IMG/VR virus record: IMGVR_UViG_3300024520_000134
Span: 1-45,268 of that record
Strand: one strand, 5' to 3'
From: a virus
DNA: 45,268 nt
Shown here: piece by piece, positions 1-5,735 of the stretch
Layout: each line of letters starts with the position of its first letter
Position numbering within the stretch: position 1 is the stretch's first letter
Position numbers and translations under genes: made by a program
Notes under the pieces: model-generated
Databases searched by the model: none
Told to the model about the DNA's origin: nothing
What the model saw: only the letters and a program-made list of their open reading frames with translations

Positions 1-7
1 TGCTGGT

Positions 8-214
8 TCATTCCGCCTCACTCTCCCTCCAGTCGCCCGACCACGACCACGACCACGGCCACGGCCCCGACCCCGACCCCGACCGCGACAACGAGGACCC
101 CGACCGCGACCACGACACCGACCACGACACCGACCGCGACCGTGACCGCGACCACGAGGACCTCGACCGTGACCACGAGGACCGCGACCCTATGAGCATC
201 ATGTGCTGGTTCAT
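8..214 (-). CDS. repeat-coded micro-protein, cassette 1 (SX-dipeptide protein)
   Basis: Encodes 68 residues: a fixed head MNQHMMLIGSR, a middle in which serine (always TCG) alternates with W, R, G, V or P, and the tail DWRESEAE. The ATG at 214 is chosen because GGAGG lies just upstream and because the same MNQHMMLIG head starts the other cassettes. An in-frame upstream ATG at 265 would run into the preceding gene. The stop overlaps the ATG of the next cassette (ATGA), so the cassettes look translationally coupled. No known family is recognised. The middle is low complexity and the DNA hexamer repeat stays open in several frames, so a DNA-level role is also possible. Protein expression is inferred from the conserved ends and start signals. 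Confidence 0.55.
   Translation of the reverse strand: MNQHMMLIGSRSSWSRSRSSWSRSRSRSVSWSVSWSRSGSSLSRSGSGSGPWPWSWSWSGDWRESEAE
37..190. repeat. degenerate hexanucleotide repeat, left end
   Basis: About 25 tandem copies of a six-base unit, CGACCN on the plus strand (NGGTCG on the minus strand). The variable base changes the residue between each serine in the minus-strand frame. The same repeat fills the right end of the window. Such tracts often break assemblies, which could explain why the window starts here. Confidence 0.9.
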
Positions 215-231
215 GATGCCTCCGATAGCGC

Positions 232-588
232 CTACTCGACCCCCGAAGGTAACGCGTGATTCCAAATATCAATATCAACGATGGCCCCGTGTGCGACTCT
301 GCGAACGCCTGGGCAGCGCTCAAAGCGTGTTACCTCCCCCGCAGCCAGCGCGGTCTCGTATGTTCCAGTATCCACACACCAACCGGCCTCGCGTAGGTGG
401 ACAAATAGGGGGCCTATTTTGTCCACCGTGCCAATAGCGTACATTGTACAGGTGCGAATTAAGATAGTTTCGCCTAGCCGGTACTCGGATGAGTAGTCGG
501 TGGCTGCAGAGGGTGACTCGGCTGCGCCAAACAATTTAGCGGCGACTGCATCGGTGATTGCTTTTGTGATTTCTGTTTTATCGAACAT
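232..588 (-). CDS. hypothetical protein, 118 aa
   Basis: Not assigned to a named family. The N-terminus (residues 1-25) looks helical. The rest looks like a compact beta-rich domain with RLGETILIRTCTMYAIGTV near residue 37 and a HGAIVDIDIWNHALP segment close to the end. The look of the sequence (regular residue use, no low complexity) supports a real gene. It follows a hairpin terminator and a tRNA-like gene in the leftward arm and precedes the repeat-coded micro-gene array. Its ribosome binding site is weak (AGG about 12 bases upstream). Cytoplasmic; no membrane segment or signal peptide seen. Function unknown. Confidence 0.7.
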   Translation of the reverse strand: MFDKTEITKAITDAVAAKLFGAAESPSAATDYSSEYRLGETILIRTCTMYAIGTVDKIGPLFVHLREAGWCVDTGTYETALAAGEVTRFERCPGVRRVAHGAIVDIDIWNHALPSGVE

Positions 589-599
589 AGCTGGTACCT

Positions 600-632
600 A
601 GAAAGCCCCGAACGCTCTACGCGGACGGGGCT
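600..632 (-). terminator. hairpin terminator after tRNA-like gene
   Basis: On the minus strand AGCCCCG pairs with CGGGGCT (7 bp, 15-base loop) and is followed by TTTCT. It lies directly downstream of the tRNA-like gene at 636-729. The T tract is short, so it may leak and allow expression of the next gene at 588. Confidence 0.55.
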
Positions 633-635
633 GGG

Positions 636-729
636 TGCTGTGGGCCGGGTTCGAACCGGCGACCTCCAAGGTGAATCCTGAGAGTCGAAACTGCGGGCCT
701 TGGCGCTCTACCAACTGAGCTCCCACAGC
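636..729 (-). tRNA. tRNA-like gene with expanded anticodon loop
   Basis: The acceptor stem GCTGTGG/CCACAGC, D arm GCTC-AGTTGGTA-GAGC and T arm GCCGG-TTCGAAC-CCGGC are all canonical. The anticodon stem CCAAG/CTTGG is intact, but the loop between its strands is 28 bases instead of 7, so 21 extra bases are present and no anticodon can be assigned. The 3' end reads ACCC, so CCA is not encoded. Taking an intron at the usual 37/38 position does not give U33, so an ordinary tRNA intron does not fit. It may be a tRNA with an unusual insertion, a decoy or processing substrate, or a decaying pseudogene. Confidence 0.7.
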
Positions 730-735
730 GAGACG

Positions 736-1089
736 CTAGACGATGACAGGCAGTACCGCGTGTGCTTTGCCGGCTAACACACGGTTGAGACTCGATAGTG
801 GCCCATCAGGTGCCGATTCGGTGCCGAGGATCTCCGCCACGAGATGTGCAGGCTCTGCGAGTTCATGCGTCCAAACGCTGCGCCCTGCTGCGGCTTCGAC
901 GGCTCTGTGAAACTCCTTAGCCGGCATACAAAGGAGGTCCTGACGGAGCTGCGCAAGCGCCACGGACCTAGCAGGCACGCCGACCCACCAAGACGTGTCG
1001 GCTAATGCAATGGCGTCAATAGATGTTGATATCGCGGCCACTTTGTCCTCGATAGGGTGCCGGGTGATGTTGCTTGCTTCGATATTCAT
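736..1089 (-). CDS. hypothetical protein, 117 aa
   Basis: No named family assigned. The middle (residues 33-77) has ADTSWWVG, then LRQDLLCMPAKEFHRAVE and GRSVWTHELA, a pattern of small conserved-looking blocks that suggests a folded soluble domain. The ATG at 1089 has AAGG about eight bases upstream. It lies 8 bp downstream of the gene at 1098-1394 and just upstream of the tRNA-like gene, so all three probably share one leftward transcript from the control region. No membrane segment. Function unknown; this position in an early-type arm would suit a small host-takeover or regulatory protein, but that is inference. Confidence 0.7.
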   Translation of the reverse strand: MNIEASNITRHPIEDKVAAISTSIDAIALADTSWWVGVPARSVALAQLRQDLLCMPAKEFHRAVEAAAGRSVWTHELAEPAHLVAEILGTESAPDGPLSSLNRVLAGKAHAVLPVIV

Positions 1090-1097
1090 TGCGTACC

Positions 1098-1394
1098 TTA
1101 AATTGCGACAAAAGCGCTCTCGGGCATATCAAACACAGGTCGACCCAGTCGCCACTCGAAGGCTGTGTCATCAGGCTCTAGCTCGTCGATGGCCCGGAGC
1201 GCAGCCGCCAGAGCATCGTCGATGGCGCAAAGTAGATAGTCCGATAGATTGGCGGGACAGAGCACCATCTCGCCGGCGGTGGTAGACCACTGAGCCGTGC
1301 CGAGGTAGGCCGTCTCACTATAGATGTCGACCGATTGATCATCATTTAGATCCGCGAAGTACTGCGCCCCGCTGTGTTCCAGTTCCACGTCCAC
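1098..1394 (-). CDS. hypothetical protein, first gene of leftward arm
   Basis: 98 residues, acidic, starting at GTG 1394 (VDVELEHSGAQYF). The N-terminal part looks like beta strands (YFADL, DIYSETAYLGTAQW), followed by an alanine-rich helix (residues 58-72) and an acidic stretch with DELEPDD. No family recognised. The ribosome binding site is weak (GGGG close to the GTG). It is the promoter-proximal gene of the leftward arm, next to the 700-bp control region. A longer overlapping reading frame reaches to 1759 but has arginine-rich, low-quality composition and was not accepted. Confidence 0.65.
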   Translation of the reverse strand: MDVELEHSGAQYFADLNDDQSVDIYSETAYLGTAQWSTTAGEMVLCPANLSDYLLCAIDDALAAALRAIDELEPDDTAFEWRLGRPVFDMPESAFVAI

Positions 1395-1423
1395 CCCAGG
1401 ACTTTGGGGCCGCGGTGTATTCT

Positions 1424-1443
1424 TGTCAAGATATCAGTTGACA
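1424..1443. promoter_or_regulatory. inverted repeat TGTCAA-N8-TTGACA
   Basis: Perfect 6-bp arms separated by GATATCAG, 30 bases upstream of the first leftward gene. Each arm reads as a -35 hexamer (TTGACA) on one strand. No good -10 box follows at 17 bp on either strand, so it may be an operator rather than a pair of promoters. Confidence 0.35.
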
Positions 1444-1653
1444 GGTCCGCGATTATCTCGCCGCGCGCTTTGGGATTGGCACGATCTATGCTGTGGCCCC
1501 TATAGCTAGTACTCGTGCGCGCGGTGAGCTCACGCCGCCGCCCGGGTCCCACGCCGCCAGCCGCGGAGCGCAATCTCGAGGCGCCTACACGACCCTTCGC
1601 AAGGGGGGATCCGGTAGCAATTCGGCAGCCTATCCACGCCGCATTTCGCGTGC

Positions 1654-1683
1654 TTGACATAAAATGGGGCCCAAAGGTATTTT
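1654..1683 (+). promoter_or_regulatory. sigma70-like promoter TTGACA-N18-TATTTT
   Basis: A perfect -35 (1654-1659) and a reasonable -10 (1678-1683) point rightward into a folded segment ending in a strong terminator at 1838-1878, with no coding frame between. This arrangement predicts a short RNA. The -10 box overlaps one arm of the long inverted repeat, so folding of the DNA or binding there could affect promoter use. Confidence 0.45.
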
Positions 1684-1878
1684 CATCGTACGCCCGCAGC
1701 GGGCTCGGTTGCCCCCAGGCAACCAGGCCCGCGGGACTGCGTCCCTCGGAGCGTATCACATGAAAATACCTTAGGAACTCCCCTGATCCCTAAGGTATCC
1801 CGCTTCATCCCCAGTCAACCACAACCCCACGCAACGAGCCCCAGACGCTTTTCAGCCGGTGTCTGGGGCGTTTTTATT
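1674..1878 (+). ncRNA. candidate structured small RNA or attenuator
   Basis: Segment A (1674-1686, AAGGTATTTTCAT) is fully complementary to B (1760-1772). B extended to 1775 (ATACCTTAGG at 1766-1775) is also complementary to C (1789-1798), so A:B and B:C pairing exclude each other. Between A and B are nested hairpins: GCGGGC/GCCCGC enclosing GGTTGCC-CCCA-GGCAACC, and GGGAC-TGC-GTCCC. A rho-independent terminator closes the segment. A promoter with start near 1690 would lose most of A from the RNA, so A:B may act in DNA or in a longer transcript. No known RNA family is recognised. Confidence 0.45.
1838..1878 (+). terminator. rho-independent terminator
   Basis: GCCCCAGAC (1838-1846) pairs with GTCTGGGGC (1861-1869), a perfect 9-bp stem with a 14-base loop, followed by GTTTTTATTT. 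It acts rightward and ends whatever starts in the control region before the first rightward gene at 2106. Confidence 0.8.
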
Positions 1879-1911
1879 TGCCTCTCGCCCTCGCATAGTG
1901 CGCTGAGCCGT

Positions 1912-1974
1912 TGTCCAATTTTGGACACCACAGGCAAACTATAACTTGACACCCCGCGCTGCGATACCCATGCT
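1912..1974 (+). promoter_or_regulatory. palindromic operator and possible promoter for rightward arm
   Basis: TGTCCAA-TT-TTGGACA at 1912-1927 is a palindrome with 7-bp arms. TTGACA at 1946-1951 is followed 17 bp later by CATGCT, a weak -10. This is the last promoter-like signal before the rightward arm starts at 2106. The TGTCC half-site recurs at 8688-8729 and the CCAA-NN-TTGG core recurs at 7978-7989. Confidence 0.4.
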
Positions 1975-2105
1975 TCGGGTGTGGTCTTGCTACATCAACT
2001 CGCTCCATTGAAGCGCGTGCGCCGCGCCAAGAATCCCCCGCCAGAGGCCCCATCGCCCATAACCGCACAGCCCGCGCCCACTATTGCACATAAGACGGAG
2101 CCGAA

Positions 2106-2570
2106 ATGACCGTCAAAAGATCGCGCTCGCAGTCGCGGCTAATCACGAGCAGTCAGAGCTATCAGCCCACCGAAATTATCCAGTGCCCAAGCGCCGCGAA
2201 AGCCAGTGAGAAGCGTGGGTATGGGTGGGGAATGCACCTACCCCACCAGCGGGCGGGCGCCATCATCCTGGCGATCCGCGGGGGTCATCACGCTTGCTCG
2301 GCCATGAGCGACTATATAGTGGGGAGCGACCCGAGCGCGGCGGCGAACCCCAGCATGTTACTCAAGATCTGCAAGTCGCTAGCACTGACCGGCCTGCTGG
2401 TGCCGTACATCGAGGCTCTCCCACAGAATCGCATGCGCTTTATGTTCTTTCTAGCCTGGGCACCGCCGGACACCGATTCGGAGTATTGGCGGCACCTGCT
2501 CACCCTGGAAGAGTCCAACGAGCGCGTACCCGAGGCGGATAGCGCCATAACTCGTCGGTGGGTGGCCTAG
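2106..2570 (+). CDS. hypothetical protein, first gene of rightward arm
   Basis: 154 residues with no family recognised. The first 35 residues are serine-rich and polar. The remainder looks folded and helical (MLLKICKSLALTGLLVPYIEAL near residues 79-100), possibly a winged-helix-like fold, though that is only an impression. The ATG at 2106 has GGAG seven bases upstream. The stop overlaps the GTG of the next gene by one base (TAGTG), suggesting coupled translation. Position at the head of the rightward arm would suit a regulator or early accessory protein. Confidence 0.6.
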   Translation: MTVKRSRSQSRLITSSQSYQPTEIIQCPSAAKASEKRGYGWGMHLPHQRAGAIILAIRGGHHACSAMSDYIVGSDPSAAANPSMLLKICKSLALTGLLVPYIEALPQNRMRFMFFLAWAPPDTDSEYWRHLLTLEESNERVPEADSAITRRWVA

Positions 2571-3169
2571 TGGCGAAGTCCCCAGACTATCGGCCGCCAG
2601 CCCTCGATGCTGCGAGGTCCCCGAACATCTACGAATCTCTCCTTACAGCCCTTCGCGGGCTCTATGGCGAGCCAGCCTACGAGCTATTGCTGCCTGGACC
2701 TCCAAGGGGCTTCACTGTGGCGCGCAAGACCGAGGGGTCGCCCACGGCGATGAGGTCCCGGCTCTGGGCGCGCGAAGCTCAGGCCATGCTCGACCACGAA
2801 TATTCCGAGTTCTTTGTTTCGGCTACCAAAGATTCCCCGTTATTTTTCTTTACGCAAGCTTGGTTTGGCTCCGGGCGCCATTGCGACCCGGAAAACACGC
2901 ACAAGCTTCTCAAGGATGCACTATTCCGGCACGGTGAGGGGCTTAAAGATAAGTACACCGCCGGTGCATTCGCCGGTCCTTTATATGATTTACTCCAACC
3001 GCGCACCGAGGTGTATATTTGGCGCCTTTCGATGCCCGAGGCCGAAAAGGTCTCCAGCCCTCCGGCGCCGGCAACACTTGTACGCCCGCCAACGGCCGCG
3101 GATGTTCCGCGCCAGACCGTGACGGCGAAGCCGATTAAATCTAACAACCCCTTCGATATGTTGAAATGA
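2570..3169 (+). CDS. putative RusA-like endonuclease (tentative)
   Basis: 199 residues from GTG 2570. A GTG at 2558 is also in frame, but 2570 gives the usual one-base TAGTG overlap and has GGTGG upstream. The middle carries FGSGRHCDPENTHKLLKDAL, which resembles the D-P-(D/E)-N core of RusA-type Holliday junction resolvases. It is followed by a strand with LYDLLQPRTEVYIW, where RusA proteins usually place the end of the fold. The last 40 residues are proline- and valine-rich and look disordered. If it is RusA-like it would resolve branched DNA before packaging. The match is by eye and the catalytic aspartates are not all clear. Confidence 0.45.
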   Translation: MAKSPDYRPPALDAARSPNIYESLLTALRGLYGEPAYELLLPGPPRGFTVARKTEGSPTAMRSRLWAREAQAMLDHEYSEFFVSATKDSPLFFFTQAWFGSGRHCDPENTHKLLKDALFRHGEGLKDKYTAGAFAGPLYDLLQPRTEVYIWRLSMPEAEKVSSPPAPATLVRPPTAADVPRQTVTAKPIKSNNPFDMLK

Positions 3170-3209
3170 CCCACATGTATACCAACAGACTACAAGGCGG
3201 AGAACGCGC

Positions 3210-3830
3210 ATGGACATGAACGACATTATCGCTGCGATGTGTGGCTGCGAGGCCTGTGTCAGACGCCGCACGGCCGCCGCTGAGCGGTTCAAATCTCTCC
3301 GGGGTACCGAGGCTCCGGAAAGCTCCGACGAGCTCTTAGAAAGGCTCTCAGGCTTCCGCGTCGGCGACACGGTCCGGGTGATCAAGCACGACTGTGGCAC
3401 CACCCGCATCGTGGGCCTCATCTCCGCCGAGCGTATCGGCGAGTGTCCGACGTGCGAGCTGCTCACGGAGATTGATATCCCTCGTCCCGACGGCACCAAA
3501 ATGCCCGTGTCCTGGGTGTGGCACGCTCCGAGCACGTGGCTGGAGCGCGTGAGAGACCCGCGAGACTGCGCCGCGAACGGTCGCGCAGGCGACACGCAGC
3601 ACATTCTCACCATCGCACCAGGCTCGATGGTGAAGTACCGAAATCGGCCCGATGAGTCGCCCTACATCGGCATCGCTGTAGTCTGCGAGCTGGCGTACAA
3701 GACACCTGAGCGCCCATCCTGGCACATCGAGCCAGGCGACTACATGCTCCACGCTCGCGTGTGGAGCGAGACCACCGAGGCCGACGGCCAGTGGCTGCAC
3801 GCCACGCAAATCGTGGAGGTGATGCAGTGA
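3210..3830 (+). CDS. hypothetical protein with N-terminal Cys cluster
   Basis: 206 residues, start ATG 3210 with AAGGCGGAG upstream. Residues 11-16 read CGCEAC, and a second pair (CPTC) lies near residue 80, so a zinc site is possible. The sections FRVGDTVRVIKHDCGTTRIV and PGDYMLHARVWSETTE look like small beta-barrel segments that could bind nucleic acid or ligand. No family recognised. The stop overlaps the start of the SNase gene (GTGA). It is part of the small-gene block of the rightward arm. Confidence 0.65.
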   Translation: MDMNDIIAAMCGCEACVRRRTAAAERFKSLRGTEAPESSDELLERLSGFRVGDTVRVIKHDCGTTRIVGLISAERIGECPTCELLTEIDIPRPDGTKMPVSWVWHAPSTWLERVRDPRDCAANGRAGDTQHILTIAPGSMVKYRNRPDESPYIGIAVVCELAYKTPERPSWHIEPGDYMLHARVWSETTEADGQWLHATQIVEVMQ

Positions 3831-4303
3831 GGAGTCTCCCCGATATCCTAGCTTGGGGCCTAGTTGTAAGCCTCGGTGGCGTCCTCACAGCCTCCCATGT
3901 CCTAAACATAATCCACGCGTCACACTACAACGAAGACCCCCCAAGCATAGCGCTACCCCCCGCGTGCTCAACGGACGAGTACATCGCCACCATCGAGTAC
4001 ATCGTCGACGCCGATACCTACGACCTTCGCGTGCGGCTGCCCTACCTGCCCAGGCCCATCTACATCGTCGAACGTGTCCGCCTGGCGAAGGTAGACGCCC
4101 CAGAACGCCACACGAAAGAGGGCAAAGCTGCGGCTAGCTACGTGGCCGAATGGTTCGACCGAAACTATCAGGTCATCTACCAGGACCTCGGAAAAGACAA
4201 GTACGGGCGTCGAATTGCCCGGCTTGAGAGCACATCAACCGCGCAGTCGCTTGCCGACGCGCTCATCGGTTCGGGCCATGCGGTGCCGTATCTGGCAAAA
4301 TAG
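3827..4303 (+). CDS. membrane-anchored staphylococcal nuclease-like (SNase) protein
   Basis: 158 residues from GTG 3827, which overlaps the previous stop (GTGA). A hydrophobic segment at about residues 8-30 looks like a signal anchor. The SNase domain spans about 54-157. All SNase catalytic positions are visible by comparison with the staphylococcal enzyme: IVDADT (D61, D63), R85, D90, E93 in VDAPE, and R128 in KYGR. It should be a calcium-dependent nuclease for DNA or RNA acting outside the cytoplasm or at the membrane. Possible roles are host DNA breakdown, removal of competing DNA at entry, or nucleotide scavenging. The role is inference; the family call is strong. Confidence 0.88.
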   Translation: MRSLPDILAWGLVVSLGGVLTASHVLNIIHASHYNEDPPSIALPPACSTDEYIATIEYIVDADTYDLRVRLPYLPRPIYIVERVRLAKVDAPERHTKEGKAAASYVAEWFDRNYQVIYQDLGKDKYGRRIARLESTSTAQSLADALIGSGHAVPYLAK

Positions 4304-4324
4304 GGCTTATGGTACGCTTGTCGC

Positions 4325-4495
4325 ATGGCCCAAAAAGTTCTCGGATTCCGGAACTGGAAAATCGCTCTCGCCGTAGTAGGTTGCCTAGTCGCAGCCGTGA
4401 CGGTGATTGTCGTGGCTGCAGCACACAGCCATTGCAACGTAGCTATCAGCGCCAGTGGCGTGACTGTGCAGTGTTTGGAGACTCATCATGACTGA
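4325..4495 (+). CDS. small single-span membrane protein, 56 aa
   Basis: Starts MAQKVLGFRNWK, then a strongly hydrophobic segment at about residues 13-33 (ALAVVGCLVAAVTVIVVAAA), then a short polar tail with two cysteines. It overlaps the start of the next gene by 8 bases. Positive residues before the span suggest the N-terminus is inside and the short tail outside. No family recognised. It could be a holin-like, superinfection-exclusion or other accessory membrane protein. The start lacks a strong ribosome binding site, so translation may depend on the SNase gene just upstream. Confidence 0.55.
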   Translation: MAQKVLGFRNWKIALAVVGCLVAAVTVIVVAAAHSHCNVAISASGVTVQCLETHHD

Positions 4496-4832
4496 CGTCC
4501 TACTATGGCCTACCCCTGAATCGCTCAACGAACAAAACGCGGCTACCTGCTGGCGGCCGACGCATGAAGCTATGCTGGCCTCCAGGCAAGGCGACAAACT
4601 ACGCGATAAAGAGTCAGCCAAGCGCGCTGTAGCACTGGCAGACAACTGGCAAGAGAATGTGAAGACCTACGCTCCCGCCGGGGCTACGCATTACAAGTCC
4701 ACAGGCGCCGAAAGCATGATATTCGAGCCCGCAACGGGGAAAACGCTTATTACATCGCATGTGGAGTACGCCGAATTGCCCGCGCAGCACGGGCTTAGCG
4801 GCTGGTCACCGCTGCGCAAGGGAGTAGGATAA
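4488..4832 (+). CDS. hypothetical protein, 114 aa
   Basis: Start ATG 4488 with TTTGGAG upstream, inside the end of the small membrane-protein gene. Composition is that of a soluble globular protein, with a basic helix near residues 33-50 (SRQGDKLRDKESAKRAVAL). No family recognised. The stop overlaps the next start as TAATG, typical of this operon. Confidence 0.6.
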   Translation: MTDVLLWPTPESLNEQNAATCWRPTHEAMLASRQGDKLRDKESAKRAVALADNWQENVKTYAPAGATHYKSTGAESMIFEPATGKTLITSHVEYAELPAQHGLSGWSPLRKGVG

Positions 4833-5155
4833 TGGAAACGCAAGCGCAAATCAGGCAAAGGCTCCGCGGTGAGTCATGTGGTGAGTGTAAGACGTGTTGC
4901 GATGAGCTCAAGGCTCGCGTTGCGGAGCTTGAGGCGGAAATCGCAAGCAGAAAGCCTAGACCCTGGGACACGCATCCCAGTGATGGGACGCCGTTCCTAG
5001 CAGTGTACGAGACGCCGGAGCCCGACAGGGCCGTGTGTTACCCGGGCGCAAGATATGTGAAGACGCTGGATGGTTATGCGTTGATCCACCTCGGCAAGGG
5101 TGAGTGTGCGGGGTGGCTGCCGCTTCCCGCCGAGCGCAAGGAGGGCGGGGCGTGA
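4832..5155 (+). CDS. KEGGA-type small protein 1 with coiled coil
   Basis: 107 residues. The N-terminal part has CGECKTCC, which could bind metal, followed by the short heptad helix ELKARVAELEAEIASR. The C-terminal half looks like a small beta domain. It ends RKEGGA. The codons for KEGGA also contain AAGGAGG, the ribosome binding site for the next gene, whose GTG overlaps this stop. The RVAELE block and KEGGA end recur in the two following genes, so the three are probably partial paralogues. No function is known. Confidence 0.65.
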   Translation: METQAQIRQRLRGESCGECKTCCDELKARVAELEAEIASRKPRPWDTHPSDGTPFLAVYETPEPDRAVCYPGARYVKTLDGYALIHLGKGECAGWLPLPAERKEGGA

Positions 5156-5442
5156 GACTTGAAGGCTGTGGAGACAACTCATGCATGTTTGGAGCGTCGG
5201 GCGGCATGGGTACGAACTGCGGCTGCCGCTGCCTCGAACACATTCTACCCCCGCATGCACGAGCCGGGCGGGTGCGTGTTCGTGCGAATGTGTCTAAGCT
5301 GCGGGCCCGCGTGGCGGAGCTTGAGGTGGAGCTTGCGAGGTTGCTCCGTGAGAGGGTGGAACTGATGCGCCTCGTTGCATCCAGAGCCCTGCCCGACGAA
5401 GCCGTGAGCCTGAGCTATGAGAGCAAGGAGGGCGGGGCGTGA
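5152..5442 (+). CDS. KEGGA-type small protein 2 with coiled coil
   Basis: 96 residues from GTG 5152, chosen because it overlaps the previous TGA and has AAGGAGG upstream; an upstream in-frame ATG at 5104 lies inside the previous gene. The N-terminus is glycine- and cysteine-rich (GCGDNSCMFG, NCGCRC), then comes the heptad helix KLRARVAELEVELARLLRE. It ends SKEGGA and carries the ribosome binding site of the next gene. It shares the RVAELE block with its neighbours. Oligomerisation through the helix is likely; nothing more can be said. Confidence 0.6.
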   Translation: MRLEGCGDNSCMFGASGGMGTNCGCRCLEHILPPHARAGRVRVRANVSKLRARVAELEVELARLLRERVELMRLVASRALPDEAVSLSYESKEGGA

Positions 5443-5735
5443 TGTTGTATTCACTTGAACAACTGAAAGCGTACGGTGCTGCTCGGGCATTACTGCCGGA
5501 GCTGCCGACGCTCGCGGACCTGCACGCGCTCAAGGGGTCTCACGCCGAGCTCGTGGCCCGCGTGGCGGAGCTTGAGGCGAGGCATCAGTACATGTCTGGG
5601 CACACTATGGAAACCGCGTGTGAAGTGTGTGGCAAGGTTACTCGCAACAGTCTGGGCGACATAATGCACCTGGCCGTAAGCTTCGGAATCGCAACGGGCG
5701 CACTGCCCAGTGATAGCAAGGAGGGCGGGGCGTGA
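5439..5735 (+). CDS. KEGGA-type small protein 3 with coiled coil
   Basis: 98 residues from GTG 5439 (an ATG at 5442 is the next codon). It has LPTLADLHALKGSHAELVA followed by the shared RVAELEAR helix, then CEVCGK, a possible half zinc site, and the SKEGGA end. The AAGGAGG in its last codons serves the gene at 5732. Sequence between the shared blocks differs from its neighbours, so duplication was followed by strong divergence or by domain shuffling. Confidence 0.6.
   Translation: MMLYSLEQLKAYGAARALLPELPTLADLHALKGSHAELVARVAELEARHQYMSGHTMETACEVCGKVTRNSLGDIMHLAVSFGIATGALPSDSKEGGA

Larger units (their letters stand above)
1395..2105. other. divergent control region without genes
   Basis: 711 bases between the leftward and rightward arms with no convincing gene on either strand. 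It contains an inverted repeat at 1424-1443, a sigma70-like promoter at 1654-1683, nested inverted repeats at 1674-1798, a terminator at 1838-1878, a palindrome at 1912-1927 and a TTGACA at 1946-1951. The concentration of symmetry elements would fit a regulatory hub or replication origin. The stretch 1444-1653 holds nothing I could identify. Confidence 0.65.

Noticed and set aside
37-190. CRISPR array
   Set aside because: The repeat unit is six bases with no spacers. Cas4-like nuclease in the window is better explained as a phage recombination enzyme, since no other cas genes are seen.
18-323. Valine-rich reading frame across the left repeat on the minus strand
   Set aside because: The hexamer repeat is open in several frames. 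This frame lacks the conserved head and tail of the cassettes and overlaps the gene at 232-588.
1346-1759. 137-codon minus-strand frame over the control region
   Set aside because: Arginine- and glycine-rich composition, overlap with the gene at 1098-1394 and with the nested inverted repeats, and no ribosome binding site.
1515-1763. 82-codon plus-strand frame in the control region
   Set aside because: Its composition looks non-coding, and it lies across the promoter and arm A of the inverted repeat.
4309-4491. 60-codon plus-strand frame (MVRLSHGP...)
   Set aside because: Basic, low-quality composition. The overlapping frame at 4325-4495 has a clean membrane span and ends in the next gene's start overlap.
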